Of a stretch of 64,000 nt of DNA, positions 25,378-34,830 are shown piece by piece. Source of the DNA: Lutibacter sp. B2 (GTDB taxonomy: Bacteria > Bacillota > Clostridia > Peptostreptococcales > Thermotaleaceae); contig JADPRS010000015.1 of assembly GCA_015686845.1 (NCBI GenBank), positions 1 through 64,000 on the forward strand, given 5' to 3'. Numbering within the stretch: the first letter of the stretch is position 1; each line of letters opens with the position of its first letter. A model generated the notes under the pieces. That model saw only the letters and a list, made by a program, of their open reading frames with translations. It was not told where the DNA came from and made no database searches. The translations under genes were made by a program, and so were the position numbers.

Positions 25378-27816
25378 ATGGACTTGTTTTCAAAGTTTAC
25401 AGAAAGAGCTCAGAAATCAATATTACTGGCGCAGAAATTTTCGGAGGAATTAAGACATAATTATGTAGGAACAGAACATATCCTTTTAGGGCTTTTAAAA
25501 GAAGGGGAAGGAATTGCTGCTAAGGTATTAAAAACAGTAGGAATTAGTGAAGCTGCAATTGAACAGTTGATAAAAAGAATGATCGGGATTGGAAGCGAAC
25601 CGAATGTTAAGGTGTTAGGGTTTACGCCAAGAACAAAGAAAATCTTTGAGTTAAGCTTAGTTGAAGCAAAAAAATTAGGGCACAACTATGTCGGAACAGA
25701 GCATATCCTTTTAGGACTATTAAGTGAAGGAGAAGGAATTGCTGCACGAATACTAATCGATAGTGGAATTGGTCTTTCAAAGGTAAAAAACGAAGTAATG
25801 AAATTATTAGGCAGTGATCATAAGAGTGATGCATCACAAGACCATTCTTTTGAAAATAATGAGACGAAAACCCTAAATGAATATGGTAGAGATTTGACTC
25901 AAATGGCTAGAGATGGGAAATTTGATCCTGTGATTGGAAGAGAAAAAGAAATTGAAAGAGTCATTCAGATCCTTAGCAGAAGAACGAAAAACAATCCTTG
26001 CTTAATTGGTGAACCAGGGGTAGGTAAAACTGCTATTGTTGAAGGACTAGCTCAAAAAATAGTAGAGGGAAACATTCCAGAAACCATTAAAAATAAGAGA
26101 GTCGTTACACTTGATTTAGCATCTATGATAGCTGGTGCTAAGTATCGAGGAGAGTTTGAAAATAGATTGAAAAAGGTCATAGAAGAACTAAGAAATACAA
26201 AGGATGTAATTTTGTTTATTGACGAAATGCATACGATTATTGGGGCAGGAGCGGCAGAAGGTGCTATAGATGCATCGAATATATTAAAACCAGCATTGGC
26301 TAGAGGAGAACTTCAAGCTATGGGGGCTACTACAATAGATGAGTATAGAAAACATATTGAGAAAGATTCAGCACTAGAGAGAAGATTTCAGCCTATCCAT
26401 GTGGAAGAACCATCTGTAGAAGAAACCATAGAGATCTTAAAAGGATTAAGAGATAAATATGAAGCACATCATGCAGTGAAAATTACAGATGAAGCACTAG
26501 AGGCTGCAACGAAGCTTTCTCATAGATACATTACAGATCGTTTTTTACCAGATAAAGCAGTAGATTTGATGGATGAAGCTGCTTCTAAAATTCGATTAAA
26601 GATTGTAACCCAACCACATGAATTAAAGGATTTAGAAGAAAAAATAGAAGAGTTTACAAAGGAAAAAGAAGAAGCCATCAGTCAACAGAATTTTGAAAGA
26701 GCCGCTAAAGTGAGAGATGAAGAAAAGAAAATAAAGGAAGAATTAAATAATAGGAAAAACCATTGGAAAAAAACTCAAACTAAAAAAGCAACGGTAGGAG
26801 AAGAAGAAATTGCTCAAACGGTGTCACAGTGGACAGGAATACCTGTTAATAAACTTGCACAAGAAGAGTCAGAAAGATTGTTAAATATAGAATCAATACT
26901 ACATGAGCGGGTAATTGGTCAAGAAGAAGCAGTAAAGGCAGTATCACGAGCAGTTAGACGTGCGAGAGTAGGTTTAAAAGACCCAAAACGTCCTATTGGT
27001 TCATTTATATTTTTAGGTCCTACAGGTGTAGGAAAAACAGAATTATCTAAGGCATTAGCAGAGTCACTATTTGGGGATGAGGATGCAATGATTCGAATTG
27101 ATATGTCTGAGTATATGGAAAAACATGCAGTTTCTCGATTGATCGGAGCGCCTCCAGGATATGTAGGTTATGATGAAGGAGGACAATTGACGGAAAAGGT
27201 TAGAAGAAAGCCTTATTCAGTTGTTCTATTTGATGAAATAGAAAAAGCCCATCCAGATGTATTTAATATATTGCTTCAAATATTAGATGATGGAAGATTA
27301 ACCGATGCAAGAGGGAAAATAGTTGATTTTAAAAATACCGTGGTTATTATGACTTCAAATGTTGGAGCACATACGATTAAAAAGCAAAAAACACTGGGCT
27401 TTGCAGGAATGATAGCAGATGAAAAAGATAGTGAATATGAAAAAATGAAAGAAAATGTTATGGATGAATTAAGAAAAAGTTTTAGACCAGAGTTTTTAAA
27501 TAGAATTGATGAGGTAATCGTATTTCATCCATTATCCCAAGAGCATATTTCTAAAATTGTAGAGCTTATGGTTGGCGAACTAATGAAACGAATGAAAAAT
27601 ATTCATATTAAATTAGAAATTACAAACCCCGCTAAAAAAATATTGGTAGAAAAAGGATTCAATCTTGAATATGGAGCAAGACATTTAAAGAGAACGATTA
27701 CTAGAATGTTAGAAAACGAACTATCCGAAGAAATATTAAAAGGAAATATTCAAAAAGGGGATAGCGTGACAGTGAAAGTAGAAAATGGTAAAATTATTTT
27801 TAAGAAAAAGCTTTAA
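25378..27816 (+). CDS. clpC: ClpC ATPase, AAA+ protease regulatory subunit
   Basis: An 812-residue double-ring AAA+ unfoldase that delivers arginine-phosphorylated and other proteins to ClpP. Two N-terminal Clp repeats (about 1-70 and 75-145, each with [14 protein letters not shown]) precede AAA domain 1 with Walker A GEPGVGKT and Walker B LFIDEMH. A UVR-containing middle domain ([18 protein letters not shown]) follows, then AAA domain 2 with GPTGVGKT and [11 protein letters not shown]. Length and order are those of ClpC rather than ClpB or ClpA. Last member of the CtsR operon; an ACT-protein gene follows 22 bases after. Confidence 0.97.
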   Translation: MDLFSKFTERAQKSILLAQKFSEELRHNYVGTEHILLGLLKEGEGIAAKVLKTVGISEAAIEQLIKRMIGIGSEPNVKVLGFTPRTKKIFELSLVEAKKLGHNYVGTEHILLGLLSEGEGIAARILIDSGIGLSKVKNEVMKLLGSDHKSDASQDHSFENNETKTLNEYGRDLTQMARDGKFDPVIGREKEIERVIQILSRRTKNNPCLIGEPGVGKTAIVEGLAQKIVEGNIPETIKNKRVVTLDLASMIAGAKYRGEFENRLKKVIEELRNTKDVILFIDEMHTIIGAGAAEGAIDASNILKPALARGELQAMGATTIDEYRKHIEKDSALERRFQPIHVEEPSVEETIEILKGLRDKYEAHHAVKITDEALEAATKLSHRYITDRFLPDKAVDLMDEAASKIRLKIVTQPHELKDLEEKIEEFTKEKEEAISQQNFERAAKVRDEEKKIKEELNNRKNHWKKTQTKKATVGEEEIAQTVSQWTGIPVNKLAQEESERLLNIESILHERVIGQEEAVKAVSRAVRRARVGLKDPKRPIGSFIFLGPTGVGKTELSKALAESLFGDEDAMIRIDMSEYMEKHAVSRLIGAPPGYVGYDEGGQLTEKVRRKPYSVVLFDEIEKAHPDVFNILLQILDDGRLTDARGKIVDFKNTVVIMTSNVGAHTIKKQKTLGFAGMIADEKDSEYEKMKENVMDELRKSFRPEFLNRIDEVIVFHPLSQEHISKIVELMVGELMKRMKNIHIKLEITNPAKKILVEKGFNLEYGARHLKRTITRMLENELSEEILKGNIQKGDSVTVKVENGKIIFKKKL

Positions 27817-27838
27817 GTTTAGAGTAGGAGGTGTTTAA

Positions 27839-28276
27839 ATGGACAAGACGTTCTTAGTAGTGCACAAGAAAATTCTTCCAGATATTTTCGAAAAGGTCTT
27901 AGAAACAAAAAAACTTCTGAGAATAGGAAAAGCAAGAGGAATAACAGAGGCAACACAAATGACGGGTATTAGTAGAAGTACATTTTATAAGTACAAGGAT
28001 TTTATTTCTACACCATCAGAGATGGGCGGAGGACAAAAGGCTACCATTACGCTTTTATTAGACCATACACCAGGGATTTTATCAAAATTATTAAATGTAA
28101 TGGCAAATATTAGTTTGAACATATTAACGATTAATCAGGATATACCTATTAATGGAATAGCCCATGTAAGTATAACCCTTGATCGAGCTAGGTGTGATTT
28201 TCATATGGATAAAATTTTAGAAACAATAGAAGAAATTGAAGGAATTTCTAAAGTAGAACTTATTGGTATGGAGTAA
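27839..28276 (+). CDS. ACT-domain protein (UPF0735 / PheB-like)
   Basis: A 145-residue protein. The N-terminal part carries a helix-turn-helix-like segment (TEATQMTGISRSTFYKYKDF, about residues 38-57), and the C-terminal half (about 70-145) is an ACT domain (LLDHTPGILSKLLNVMANIS, then the strand of ITLDRARCDFHMDKILETIE). The arrangement matches the UPF0735 family, known in B. subtilis as PheB next to pheA. ACT domains sense amino acids, so a regulatory role is likely but not proven; no pheA is nearby. Ribosome site GGAGGTG. Ends at a strong terminator, so it may be co-transcribed with clpC. Confidence 0.82.
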   Translation: MDKTFLVVHKKILPDIFEKVLETKKLLRIGKARGITEATQMTGISRSTFYKYKDFISTPSEMGGGQKATITLLLDHTPGILSKLLNVMANISLNILTINQDIPINGIAHVSITLDRARCDFHMDKILETIEEIEGISKVELIGME

Positions 28277-28326
28277 AAAATAGACAGTTAGTTAATAAGA
28301 TCCTCTATAACTAACTGTCTATTTTT
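28275..28326 (+). terminator. Rho-independent terminator
   Basis: AAAAATAGACAGTTAGTTA (28275-28293) pairs with TAACTAACTGTCTATTTTT, a perfect 19-bp stem ending in T's, at the stop of the ACT-protein gene. Confidence 0.92.
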
Positions 28327-28442
28327 ATATAATAATTGAAACTTGGAAACTATATATCTATTTATTGAGCTATGGTAAAATGAAGGTATAAAATCAGAAT
28401 ATATAGGAAATAGTGGTAATAATAGTAGATTAGGAGGAAAAT

Positions 28443-29816
28443 ATGGCGAAGAAGGTAAAAACCATTTTTGTATGTCAGAGTTGTGGGTATGATAGTCCAA
28501 AATGGATGGGACAATGTATATGTGGTAAGTGGAACTCCATGGTAGAAGAAAAACCCATCCCAGCAAGTAATTATGAAAAATCACCGACGATAACAAGTTC
28601 ATCAAGACCCCAATCTATTAAAAATATAAAATCAGGTGCTCATGATCGGTTTGATACACATATAGGTGAATTAAATCGTGTATTAGGGGGAGGACTAGTA
28701 AAAGGTTCGCTTACACTTATTTCAGGAGAACCTGGTATTGGAAAATCTACTTTGATTTTACAAGCAAGCAGTACGATTGCCAAGGAATATGGTACGGTTT
28801 TGTACGTTTCAGGAGAAGAATCTGAAGAGCAGATTAAAATGCGTGCAGAAAGGTTAGATGCAATTTGTGGAAATTTAATGATTGTATCAGAAACGAATGT
28901 TGAGATTATAGAAAAATATATAGGTGAATTAAACCCAGTATTAGTGATTATCGATTCGATTCAAACACTATTTAAGCAGGATTTATCTTCAGCGCCTGGA
29001 AGTGTATCTCAAGTAAGAGAATGTGCAAATAATCTTATGAGAATTGGAAAAACAAGGAATATACCCATTTTCATTGTGGCTCATGTTACGAAATCAGGAG
29101 AATTAGCAGGACCAAGAATTCTTGAACATTTAGTAGATACAGTACTACATTTTTCAGGAGAGAGAACACAAGAATTTAGAGTTATTCGTGCCGTAAAGAA
29201 TCGTTTTGGAACGACCAGTGAAATTGGTGTATTTGAAATGAAAGAAGAAGGACTTATAGAAGTAGGAAATCCATCGCAAATCTTTTTAGAAGGACTTACA
29301 CAAGATACAGAAGGGGCTATTGCAGTGTGCTCTTTAGAAGGAACGAGACCTCTGCTTTTAGAGATACAAGCACTGGTTGCACCTACAAGCCTTGGATTTG
29401 CAAGAAGAACTGTTGTTGGCGTGGATCTTAATAGATTGAATCTAATATTGGCCGTTTTAGAAAAAAAAGTAGGCATTCCATTATCCAATCAAGATGTGTA
29501 TGTGAATGTTGTAGGAGGGATAAAACCGGAAGGTACTTCCTATGATTTAGGATTGGCACTTGCTATATATTCTAGCATGAGAGGCGTTCCTATTGAAACA
29601 ACAAAAACCATAGCTATAGGAGAAATCAGTTTGACAGGAGAATTAAGAGCTGTATCAAATCTTTCAAAAATGGTAAAGGAAGCTTCAAAGATGGGATTCG
29701 AAAAATGTATTATACCTGCTAAGAGTGTAAAAAGACTTCAGCTTACAGAAAAAATCAAATTAATTGGAGCACATTCAATACAAGATGCAATTGATCATAT
29801 GTTTTTTCAAAAATAA
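28443..29816 (+). CDS. radA: DNA repair protein RadA
   Basis: A 457-residue RecA-like ATPase that promotes branch migration in recombination. The N-terminal zinc finger has four cysteines in CQSCGYDSPKWMGQCICGKW (residues about 11-30). The RecA core has Walker A SGEPGIGKST and the RadA motif VKNRFGTTSEIGVFEM, and the C-terminal Lon-protease-like domain includes PEGTSYDLGLALAIYSS. Length is normal. Ribosome site TAGGAGG. Neighbouring disA downstream matches the common Firmicutes radA-disA pairing. Confidence 0.96.
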   Translation: MAKKVKTIFVCQSCGYDSPKWMGQCICGKWNSMVEEKPIPASNYEKSPTITSSSRPQSIKNIKSGAHDRFDTHIGELNRVLGGGLVKGSLTLISGEPGIGKSTLILQASSTIAKEYGTVLYVSGEESEEQIKMRAERLDAICGNLMIVSETNVEIIEKYIGELNPVLVIIDSIQTLFKQDLSSAPGSVSQVRECANNLMRIGKTRNIPIFIVAHVTKSGELAGPRILEHLVDTVLHFSGERTQEFRVIRAVKNRFGTTSEIGVFEMKEEGLIEVGNPSQIFLEGLTQDTEGAIAVCSLEGTRPLLLEIQALVAPTSLGFARRTVVGVDLNRLNLILAVLEKKVGIPLSNQDVYVNVVGGIKPEGTSYDLGLALAIYSSMRGVPIETTKTIAIGEISLTGELRAVSNLSKMVKEASKMGFEKCIIPAKSVKRLQLTEKIKLIGAHSIQDAIDHMFFQK

Positions 29817-29963
29817 TCATGTTTGATTTTGATTATTAAATACTATTTTTTAGGAAAAAAGAGTATAATGAATATAATATAAAAGAGTAAATAAAAGGTT
29901 GGTTTTTTTGAAATCAACGTTAGATAAAGAGATATAGGTAGGATATATGAGAGTGGGAGGGCA

Positions 29964-31058
29964 ATGGAATTGGTAAGAGATGATAGAACAAGAGAAGAAG
30001 GCATTATTGGGTCAATTCGAATACTAGCACCTGGGACCTCTCTTAGAGAGGGATTAGAGAATATTTTAAAAGCAAAGACGGGCGGATTAATTGTAATTGG
30101 CGATACAGAAGAAGTGATGAATATTGTAGATGGAGGATTTAATATAAATGTGGATTTATCTCCTGCATATCTGTATGAATTAGCTAAAATGGATGGAGGA
30201 ATTATTCTTAGTTCGGATGCTAAAAAAATATTATATGCAAACACACAATTAATTCCAGATGCATCTATTCCATCATCTGAGACGGGAATACGACATAGAA
30301 CAGCTGAAAGAGTTGCAAGACAGACAGGATTAATCGTGATTTCTATTTCTCAAAGAAGAAATATAATTACGATTTATAAGGGATATTCAAAATACATTGT
30401 TCAAGATACGAATAAAATATTAAATAAAGCAAACCAAGCCATTCAAACCCTAGATAAATATAAAAAAGTGTTAGATCAAGCAATGGCTACTTTAAGTGCG
30501 TTAGAATTTGAAGATTTAGTAACGATTTATGATGTGGGGATTGTTTTACAAAGAACGGAAATGGTCATGAGAATTGTAGCAGAAATAGATAAATACATAA
30601 GTGAATTAGGAACTGAAGGACGTTTAGTAAATATGCAGTTAGAAGAACTTGTAGCAAAGGTAGAAGAGGATGGTAAATATATAGTACAAGATTACATGAT
30701 TGAGTCGGAAGAGGATGATTATGATTCTATTTTAAGGCAGATTAGACACTTGTCATCAGAAGAACTATTGGATCTATCTAGCATTAGTAAAATTTTAGGA
30801 TACTCTGAAGGGTTAGATGGTTTATTAGATACGCCTGTTTCTCCAAAAGGGTATAGAGTACTTAGTAAAATTCCTAGACTTCCAACAAATATTATACAAA
30901 ATGTAGTCATTCATTTTAGTGATTTTCAAAAAATTCTAAAGGCATCCATAGGAGAATTAGATGAGGTAGAAGGAATTGGAGAAATTAGAGCGAGAACCAT
31001 TAAAGAAGGATTGAGAAGAGCGCAAGAACAAGTATTGTTAGATCGTCATATTAGATAG
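29964..31058 (+). CDS. disA: DNA integrity scanning diadenylate cyclase DisA
   Basis: A 364-residue protein that makes c-di-AMP while scanning DNA for branched structures. The N-terminal DAC domain spans about 1-130; the RHR motif (R110-H111-R112 in GIRHRTAERVARQTG) is intact. The other signature motif, normally DGA, is D77-G78-G79 here (MDGGIILSS), a mild change. The middle is a helical spine, and the C-terminal HhH DNA-binding domain includes LDEVEGIGEIRARTIKEGL. The ATG follows GGGAGGG. It ends at a terminator shared with the opposite-strand gene. Activity is likely intact, since glycine is the smallest change possible. Confidence 0.95.
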   Translation: MELVRDDRTREEGIIGSIRILAPGTSLREGLENILKAKTGGLIVIGDTEEVMNIVDGGFNINVDLSPAYLYELAKMDGGIILSSDAKKILYANTQLIPDASIPSSETGIRHRTAERVARQTGLIVISISQRRNIITIYKGYSKYIVQDTNKILNKANQAIQTLDKYKKVLDQAMATLSALEFEDLVTIYDVGIVLQRTEMVMRIVAEIDKYISELGTEGRLVNMQLEELVAKVEEDGKYIVQDYMIESEEDDYDSILRQIRHLSSEELLDLSSISKILGYSEGLDGLLDTPVSPKGYRVLSKIPRLPTNIIQNVVIHFSDFQKILKASIGELDEVEGIGEIRARTIKEGLRRAQEQVLLDRHIR

Positions 31059-31089
31059 AAAATAGACACCACGATGGGTGTCTATTTTT
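31059..31089. terminator. Terminator between disA and the opposite-strand gene
   Basis: AAAATAGACACC (31059-31070) and GGTGTCTATTTT (31077-31088) form a perfect 12-bp stem with T's on the right and A's on the left, so it can serve both convergent genes. Confidence 0.88.
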
Positions 31090-31483
31090 AATACAGATTA
31101 TATTTTCCTAAAGTATCCATTTGTTTGCATTGTGTATCTAAGATCGTGGATAAATTTAGGTTTAAAGAATTACATATTGATGCAAGATAGAATACGTGAT
31201 TACCAATTTCTTTTTCGACTTTATCTTTACATATAGGACAAAGAGTTCCAGAAATATGATTATCCATAAAATCTTTTAATTCATTATAGGAAATATTATT
31301 TGGGATTGTTTGCTTTTTTGCATTAATATTAATACAACCACAACTAGTAGTAGCCTTCATTATTGATCGATTTACTTTTGCACAGCTTTCTTGATATTTA
31401 GATAATGAATCTAATATACTCCGATGTCTGACTAACAAATCTGAAACCCGATTTTGAAATTTACTAAGAACCAAACCCTCCAT
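31088..31483 (-). CDS. Small cysteine-containing protein, possibly MazG-like (annotated DUF1573 in relatives, from memory)
   Basis: A 131-residue soluble protein convergent with disA. It starts with a helix-rich N-terminus (KFQNRVSDLLVRHRSILDSL), then SCGCIN at about 48-53 and GTLCPICKDK at about 79-88, giving four cysteines in two pairs. The last 45 residues (EKEIGNHVFYLASICNSLNLNLSTIL) resemble the E-x-x-E/D helix of MazG-type nucleotide pyrophosphohydrolases with the usual acidic residue replaced by Asn. Similar genes lie beside disA in other clostridia, as far as I recall. Ribosome site on the - strand is AGAGGTGA. The function is unknown; a zinc-binding, enzymatically inactive MazG-like protein is one reading. 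Confidence 0.7.
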   Translation of the reverse strand: MEGLVLSKFQNRVSDLLVRHRSILDSLSKYQESCAKVNRSIMKATTSCGCININAKKQTIPNNISYNELKDFMDNHISGTLCPICKDKVEKEIGNHVFYLASICNSLNLNLSTILDTQCKQMDTLGKYNLY

Positions 31484-31622
31484 TTAAAAATCACCTCTGC
31501 TAAATAAATTTGTGAAGATCTTAATTTAATTGTATAACACTATATTAAAAAAAGATAGGCATATAAAAATTATTTATAAAAGAATATTAATTTGGAAATA
31601 GTATGTAAGGCGTAGAAAAATA

Positions 31623-31690
31623 TTGACAACCTTATGAACGTATGATAAAATGAAAATTTTCTTGACTTGCACGCAGTGGTGTTGTATACT
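31623..31690 (+). promoter_or_regulatory. Tandem promoters of carD
   Basis: P1: TTGACA (31623-31628), 17-base spacer, TAAAAT (31646-31651). P2: TTGACT (31662-31667), 17-base spacer, TATACT (31685-31690). Both are sigma-A type, 39 bases apart, in front of carD. The rest of the 233-base gap (31484-31716) shows no gene. Confidence 0.8.
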
Positions 31691-31716
31691 AAACATACAC
31701 GAGGAGGTGTTGTTTT

Positions 31717-32193
31717 ATGTTTGGCATCGGAGATAAAATAGTGTACCCTATGCATGGGGCAGGAATTATTGAAGCAATAGAGGAAAAAGAGGTTCTCGGT
31801 AAGAAACGAAAGTACTATATTGTAAGAATGCCTTTAGGAAACATGAAAGTGATGATACCTCTTCAAAATGTCGAAGAAATAGGAATAAGAGAAATTATAT
31901 CAATAGAAGAAGTTGAACAAGTGATTGCAGTCTTGGGTGATGATATCTCAAAAATGCCGCAAAATTGGAATCGACGTTATAGAGCTAATATGGATAAGAT
32001 AAAAAGCGGAGATATCTATGAGGTAGCTATGGTTGTAAGAAATTTAATGTTGAGAGACAAAGAAAAAGGATTGTCAACGGGCGAAAGAAAAATGTTAACA
32101 AATGCAAAACAAATTTTAATCAGCGAGATCGTTTTAGCTAGAGATGTTGAAGAAGAAACCGTGGAAGAATTAATTAATGCTGCTATAAAGTGA
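31717..32193 (+). CDS. carD: CarD-family transcriptional regulator
   Basis: A 158-residue protein of the CarD/CdnL family, which binds the RNA polymerase beta subunit and stabilises open promoter complexes, especially on rRNA and housekeeping promoters. The N-terminal Tudor-like RNAP-interaction domain is residues 1-60 (GDKIVYPMHGAGIIEAI and IPLQNVEEIGIR); the rest is a helical DNA-contacting domain with NWNRRYRANMDKIKSGD and the Trp-containing wedge region. Ribosome site GGAGGTG. Has tandem promoters and its own terminator; next to yacL as in many Clostridia. Confidence 0.94.
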   Translation: MFGIGDKIVYPMHGAGIIEAIEEKEVLGKKRKYYIVRMPLGNMKVMIPLQNVEEIGIREIISIEEVEQVIAVLGDDISKMPQNWNRRYRANMDKIKSGDIYEVAMVVRNLMLRDKEKGLSTGERKMLTNAKQILISEIVLARDVEEETVEELINAAIK

Positions 32194-32195
32194 AT

Positions 32196-32225
32196 AGAGT
32201 GCTAAAAAGTACTCTTTTTTTTTTA
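32196..32225 (+). terminator. Rho-independent terminator of carD
   Basis: AGAGTGC and GTACTCT form a stem with a mismatch near its top and a TAAAAA loop, followed by ten or so T's. Confidence 0.82.
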
Positions 32226-32331
32226 TAATTAATTTACTAAAAATACAAAGTAGGTTAAAATTAGATGGTAAATAGTTATAAAATAAAGGCCATGTGGCTA
32301 TACTGTTTATAAATGGGAGGTGAAAGCTTAT

Positions 32332-33453
32332 ATGTTTAATAAAATTGTAAGAATAGCATTGACATTAGCTGGTTCTTCTGCAGGCTGGGCGATGGCAATG
32401 TTACTAACAAAATTAAGCAAGATGCAAAATATTATAAACGTACCTGAAATTAATGGACCTATTACAGCATTAGTTATTTATTCTATAGGAGCAGTTGTTG
32501 GTGGAATTATATTTTTTATTATTACTCCATGGCTAATGAAAAAAGGGTTATGTGGTGCGAATTGGATAGAGAGTGAAATTCAAAAGATTCCTACAGCAGA
32601 TGTAATAATAGGGTCTATAGGACTTATTTTAGGATTGGTAATCGCACATTTAATAAGTCAGTTATTACTAGGAATGTCTATACCATTAGTGGGGACTGTT
32701 TTATCTGTAGTTGTATATATTTTCTTAGGATATTTAGGGGTGAGTATTGCCACTAAGAAAAGAGATGATTTAGAAAATTTGGCAGCTATGTTAAAAAAGG
32801 CTTCTTCAAAGGAAAAAACAAATGTTAAAAAACGTGAAGGTGCAACGCCGAAAATCTTAGATACAAGTGTGATTATAGATGGTAGAATTGCAGATATTAC
32901 GCAAACAGGATTTATAGAGGGTGCATTAGTAATTCCAGAATTTGTACTGGAAGAGTTAAGGCATATTGCAGATTCTTCTGATAGTTTAAAAAGAACGAGA
33001 GGAAGAAGAGGACTTGATATACTAAACAAAATTCAAAAGGAATTAAATATAGAGATTCAGATTACAGATAAAGATTTTGAGGATGTTGGAGAAGTAGATA
33101 TTAAACTCCTTAAACTCGCTCAGTTTATGGGCGGGAAAGTTGTAACGAATGATTATAACTTAAATAAAGTTGCAGAACTTCAAGGGGTACCGGTTCTTAA
33201 TATTAATGAACTTGCCAATGCATTAAAGCCAGTGGTATTACCAGGAGAAGAAATGGTCGTTCAGGTGATTAAAGAAGGAAAAGAATCAGGTCAAGGCGTA
33301 GCTTATTTAGATGATGGAACCATGATTGTTGTTGAAGGTGGAAGAAAGCATATAGGTGAAACTATGAAGGTATTAGTTACAAGTGTACTTCAAACTGCAG
33401 CAGGAAGAATGATTTTTGCAAAGCCTAAAATAGTAGCAGACAGATCGGCATAA
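32332..33453 (+). CDS. yacL: PIN-TRAM domain membrane protein (YacL family)
   Basis: A 373-residue protein with four N-terminal membrane segments (about residues 1-140), then a PIN nuclease-like domain ([15 protein letters not shown], about 170 on, with acidic active-site residues) and a C-terminal TRAM RNA-binding domain ([34 protein letters not shown]). It matches B. subtilis YacL, a predicted membrane-tethered RNase of unknown target. ATG at 32332 is preferred since GGGAGGTGA (32315-32323) precedes it; the GTG at 32320 lies inside that site. Between carD and ispD as in other Clostridia. Confidence 0.92.
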   Translation: MFNKIVRIALTLAGSSAGWAMAMLLTKLSKMQNIINVPEINGPITALVIYSIGAVVGGIIFFIITPWLMKKGLCGANWIESEIQKIPTADVIIGSIGLILGLVIAHLISQLLLGMSIPLVGTVLSVVVYIFLGYLGVSIATKKRDDLENLAAMLKKASSKEKTNVKKREGATPKILDTSVIIDGRIADITQTGFIEGALVIPEFVLEELRHIADSSDSLKRTRGRRGLDILNKIQKELNIEIQITDKDFEDVGEVDIKLLKLAQFMGGKVVTNDYNLNKVAELQGVPVLNINELANALKPVVLPGEEMVVQVIKEGKESGQGVAYLDDGTMIVVEGGRKHIGETMKVLVTSVLQTAAGRMIFAKPKIVADRSA

Positions 33454-33466
33454 TTTCATAATACTT

Positions 33467-33492
33467 AGCCCAGCCTTTAGCTGGGCTTTTAT
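33467..33492 (+). terminator. Rho-independent terminator of yacL
   Basis: AGCCCAGC (33467-33474) and GCTGGGCT (33480-33487) form a perfect 8-bp GC-rich stem with a CTTTA loop and T-rich tail. Confidence 0.88.
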
Positions 33493-33565
33493 ATATTTCT
33501 TGAAATTAATTAATAAAAGTGATATTTTATTCATAATGAAATCATTTACAAAGGGGTTTAGAGGT

Positions 33566-34267
33566 ATGAATACAGTCATTATTTTAGCCGCAGGAAAAGG
33601 GAGTAGAATGAAGGCGGAATTAAATAAACAATATTTAATGCTGCAAGAAAAACCGATCTTAGCTCATACCATTGAAGTCTTTCAAGAAAGCGCTATTATA
33701 GATGAAATTATCTTAGTAGTGAGTGAATCTGAGCATGAATTGTGTAAAAAAGAAATACTTGATCAATATAATTATACAAAAGTGAAAAAAATGGTAAGCG
33801 GAGGAGCAGAGAGACAAGTATCTGTTTTAAATGGTATTCATGAATTAAGTAAAGAAACGGATATCGTATTAATTCATGATGGAGCACGTCCTCTTATAAC
33901 AGAAAAAGTAATAGAAAGATGTGTTGTTGGAGCAAAAGAATTTGGTGCAGTATCTGCAGGTGTGCCTATAAAAGAAACAATAAAAATTATGGAAAAAGAT
34001 CAATTTGTAAAATATACACCTAATAGAGAGAATGTATGGGTTACACAAACACCTCAAGCCTTCAAGGTGAACATTATAAAAAAAGCCCATAAATTTGCTA
34101 TGGAAAAAGATTTCTTAGGTACAGATGATGCTATGCTTGTAGAATATATGGGTGAAAAGGTGAAGATGATCGAAGGAAATTATGAAAATATAAAGATTAC
34201 AACACCGGATGATTTAATTACAGCCGAGGCTATTGCGGCGTATAGAAGGGATGATTTCCATGATTAG
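33566..34267 (+). CDS. ispD: 2-C-methyl-D-erythritol 4-phosphate cytidylyltransferase
   Basis: A 233-residue nucleotidyltransferase of the MEP isoprenoid pathway, adding CMP to MEP. The signature [17 protein letters not shown] (about residues 8-24) and [11 protein letters not shown] are intact, along with VPIKETIKI. The ATG at 33566 is chosen over an earlier in-frame ATG at 33500 that lacks a ribosome site and lies near the preceding terminator; AAAGGGG is before it. Its end overlaps the ispF start by 8 bases, so both MEP enzymes are translated together. Confidence 0.95.
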   Translation: MNTVIILAAGKGSRMKAELNKQYLMLQEKPILAHTIEVFQESAIIDEIILVVSESEHELCKKEILDQYNYTKVKKMVSGGAERQVSVLNGIHELSKETDIVLIHDGARPLITEKVIERCVVGAKEFGAVSAGVPIKETIKIMEKDQFVKYTPNRENVWVTQTPQAFKVNIIKKAHKFAMEKDFLGTDDAMLVEYMGEKVKMIEGNYENIKITTPDDLITAEAIAAYRRDDFHD

Positions 34268-34736
34268 AGTTGGAATTGGATATGATGTACATAGATTAGT
34301 GGAAGATAGAGAACTAATAATGGGTGGCGTAAATATTCCTTATGAAAAAGGGCTTCTGGGACATTCTGATGCAGATGTATTACTTCATGCCATTAAGGAT
34401 GCACTTTTAGGGGCAGCAGCTCTTGGAGATATTGGTAAACATTTTCCAGATACAGATCCTAAGTATAAAAGAGCATCTAGTATAAAATTGTTAATAGAGG
34501 TAAAAAATATCCTGAAAGAAAAGGGGTATATTACAAATAATATAGATGCTACTATTATTGCACAAAGTCCTAAAATGGCACCTCATATTGAAAAAATGAG
34601 AAAGAATATAGCAGAGGCACTAGAAGTAGAGATAGACACTATAAATGTAAAGGCTACAACAACAGAGGGGTTAGGATTCACAGGAACGGGAGAAGGCATT
34701 TCAGCACAAGCAATTGCAAGTATCATAAAAAAATAG
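34260..34736 (+). CDS. ispF: 2-C-methyl-D-erythritol 2,4-cyclodiphosphate synthase
   Basis: A 158-residue trimeric, metal-dependent enzyme cyclising the next MEP intermediate. The metal site shows GIGYDVHR (D and H near residue 10), [22 protein letters not shown] and GDIGKHFPD, and the late [19 protein letters not shown]. The start at 34260 overlaps ispD by 8 bases; an earlier in-frame ATG at 34233 would extend into ispD without a better ribosome site (AGAAGGGATG serves 34260). Followed by an inverted repeat that is probably its terminator. Confidence 0.95.
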   Translation: MIRVGIGYDVHRLVEDRELIMGGVNIPYEKGLLGHSDADVLLHAIKDALLGAAALGDIGKHFPDTDPKYKRASSIKLLIEVKNILKEKGYITNNIDATIIAQSPKMAPHIEKMRKNIAEALEVEIDTINVKATTTEGLGFTGTGEGISAQAIASIIKK

Positions 34737-34740
34737 GCAT

Positions 34741-34810
34741 AACCTTTATAAAAATATTTCGAGTTGACAAATAATAATTCATTGGATAATATTTTCATAA
34801 AGGTTTTTAT
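34741..34810 (+). promoter_or_regulatory. 17-bp inverted repeat enclosing the proS promoter
   Basis: AACCTTTATAAAAATAT (34741-34757) pairs with ATATTTTCATAAAGGTT (34789-34805) with one mismatch, with a T-rich end, a likely ispF terminator. The loop contains a -35 TTGACA (34764-34769); a -10 TAATAT (34787-34792) with a 17-base spacer reaches into the right arm. proS has no T-box. Confidence 0.65.
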
Positions 34811-34830
34811 ATGCAAAGGAGCGAGTATCT

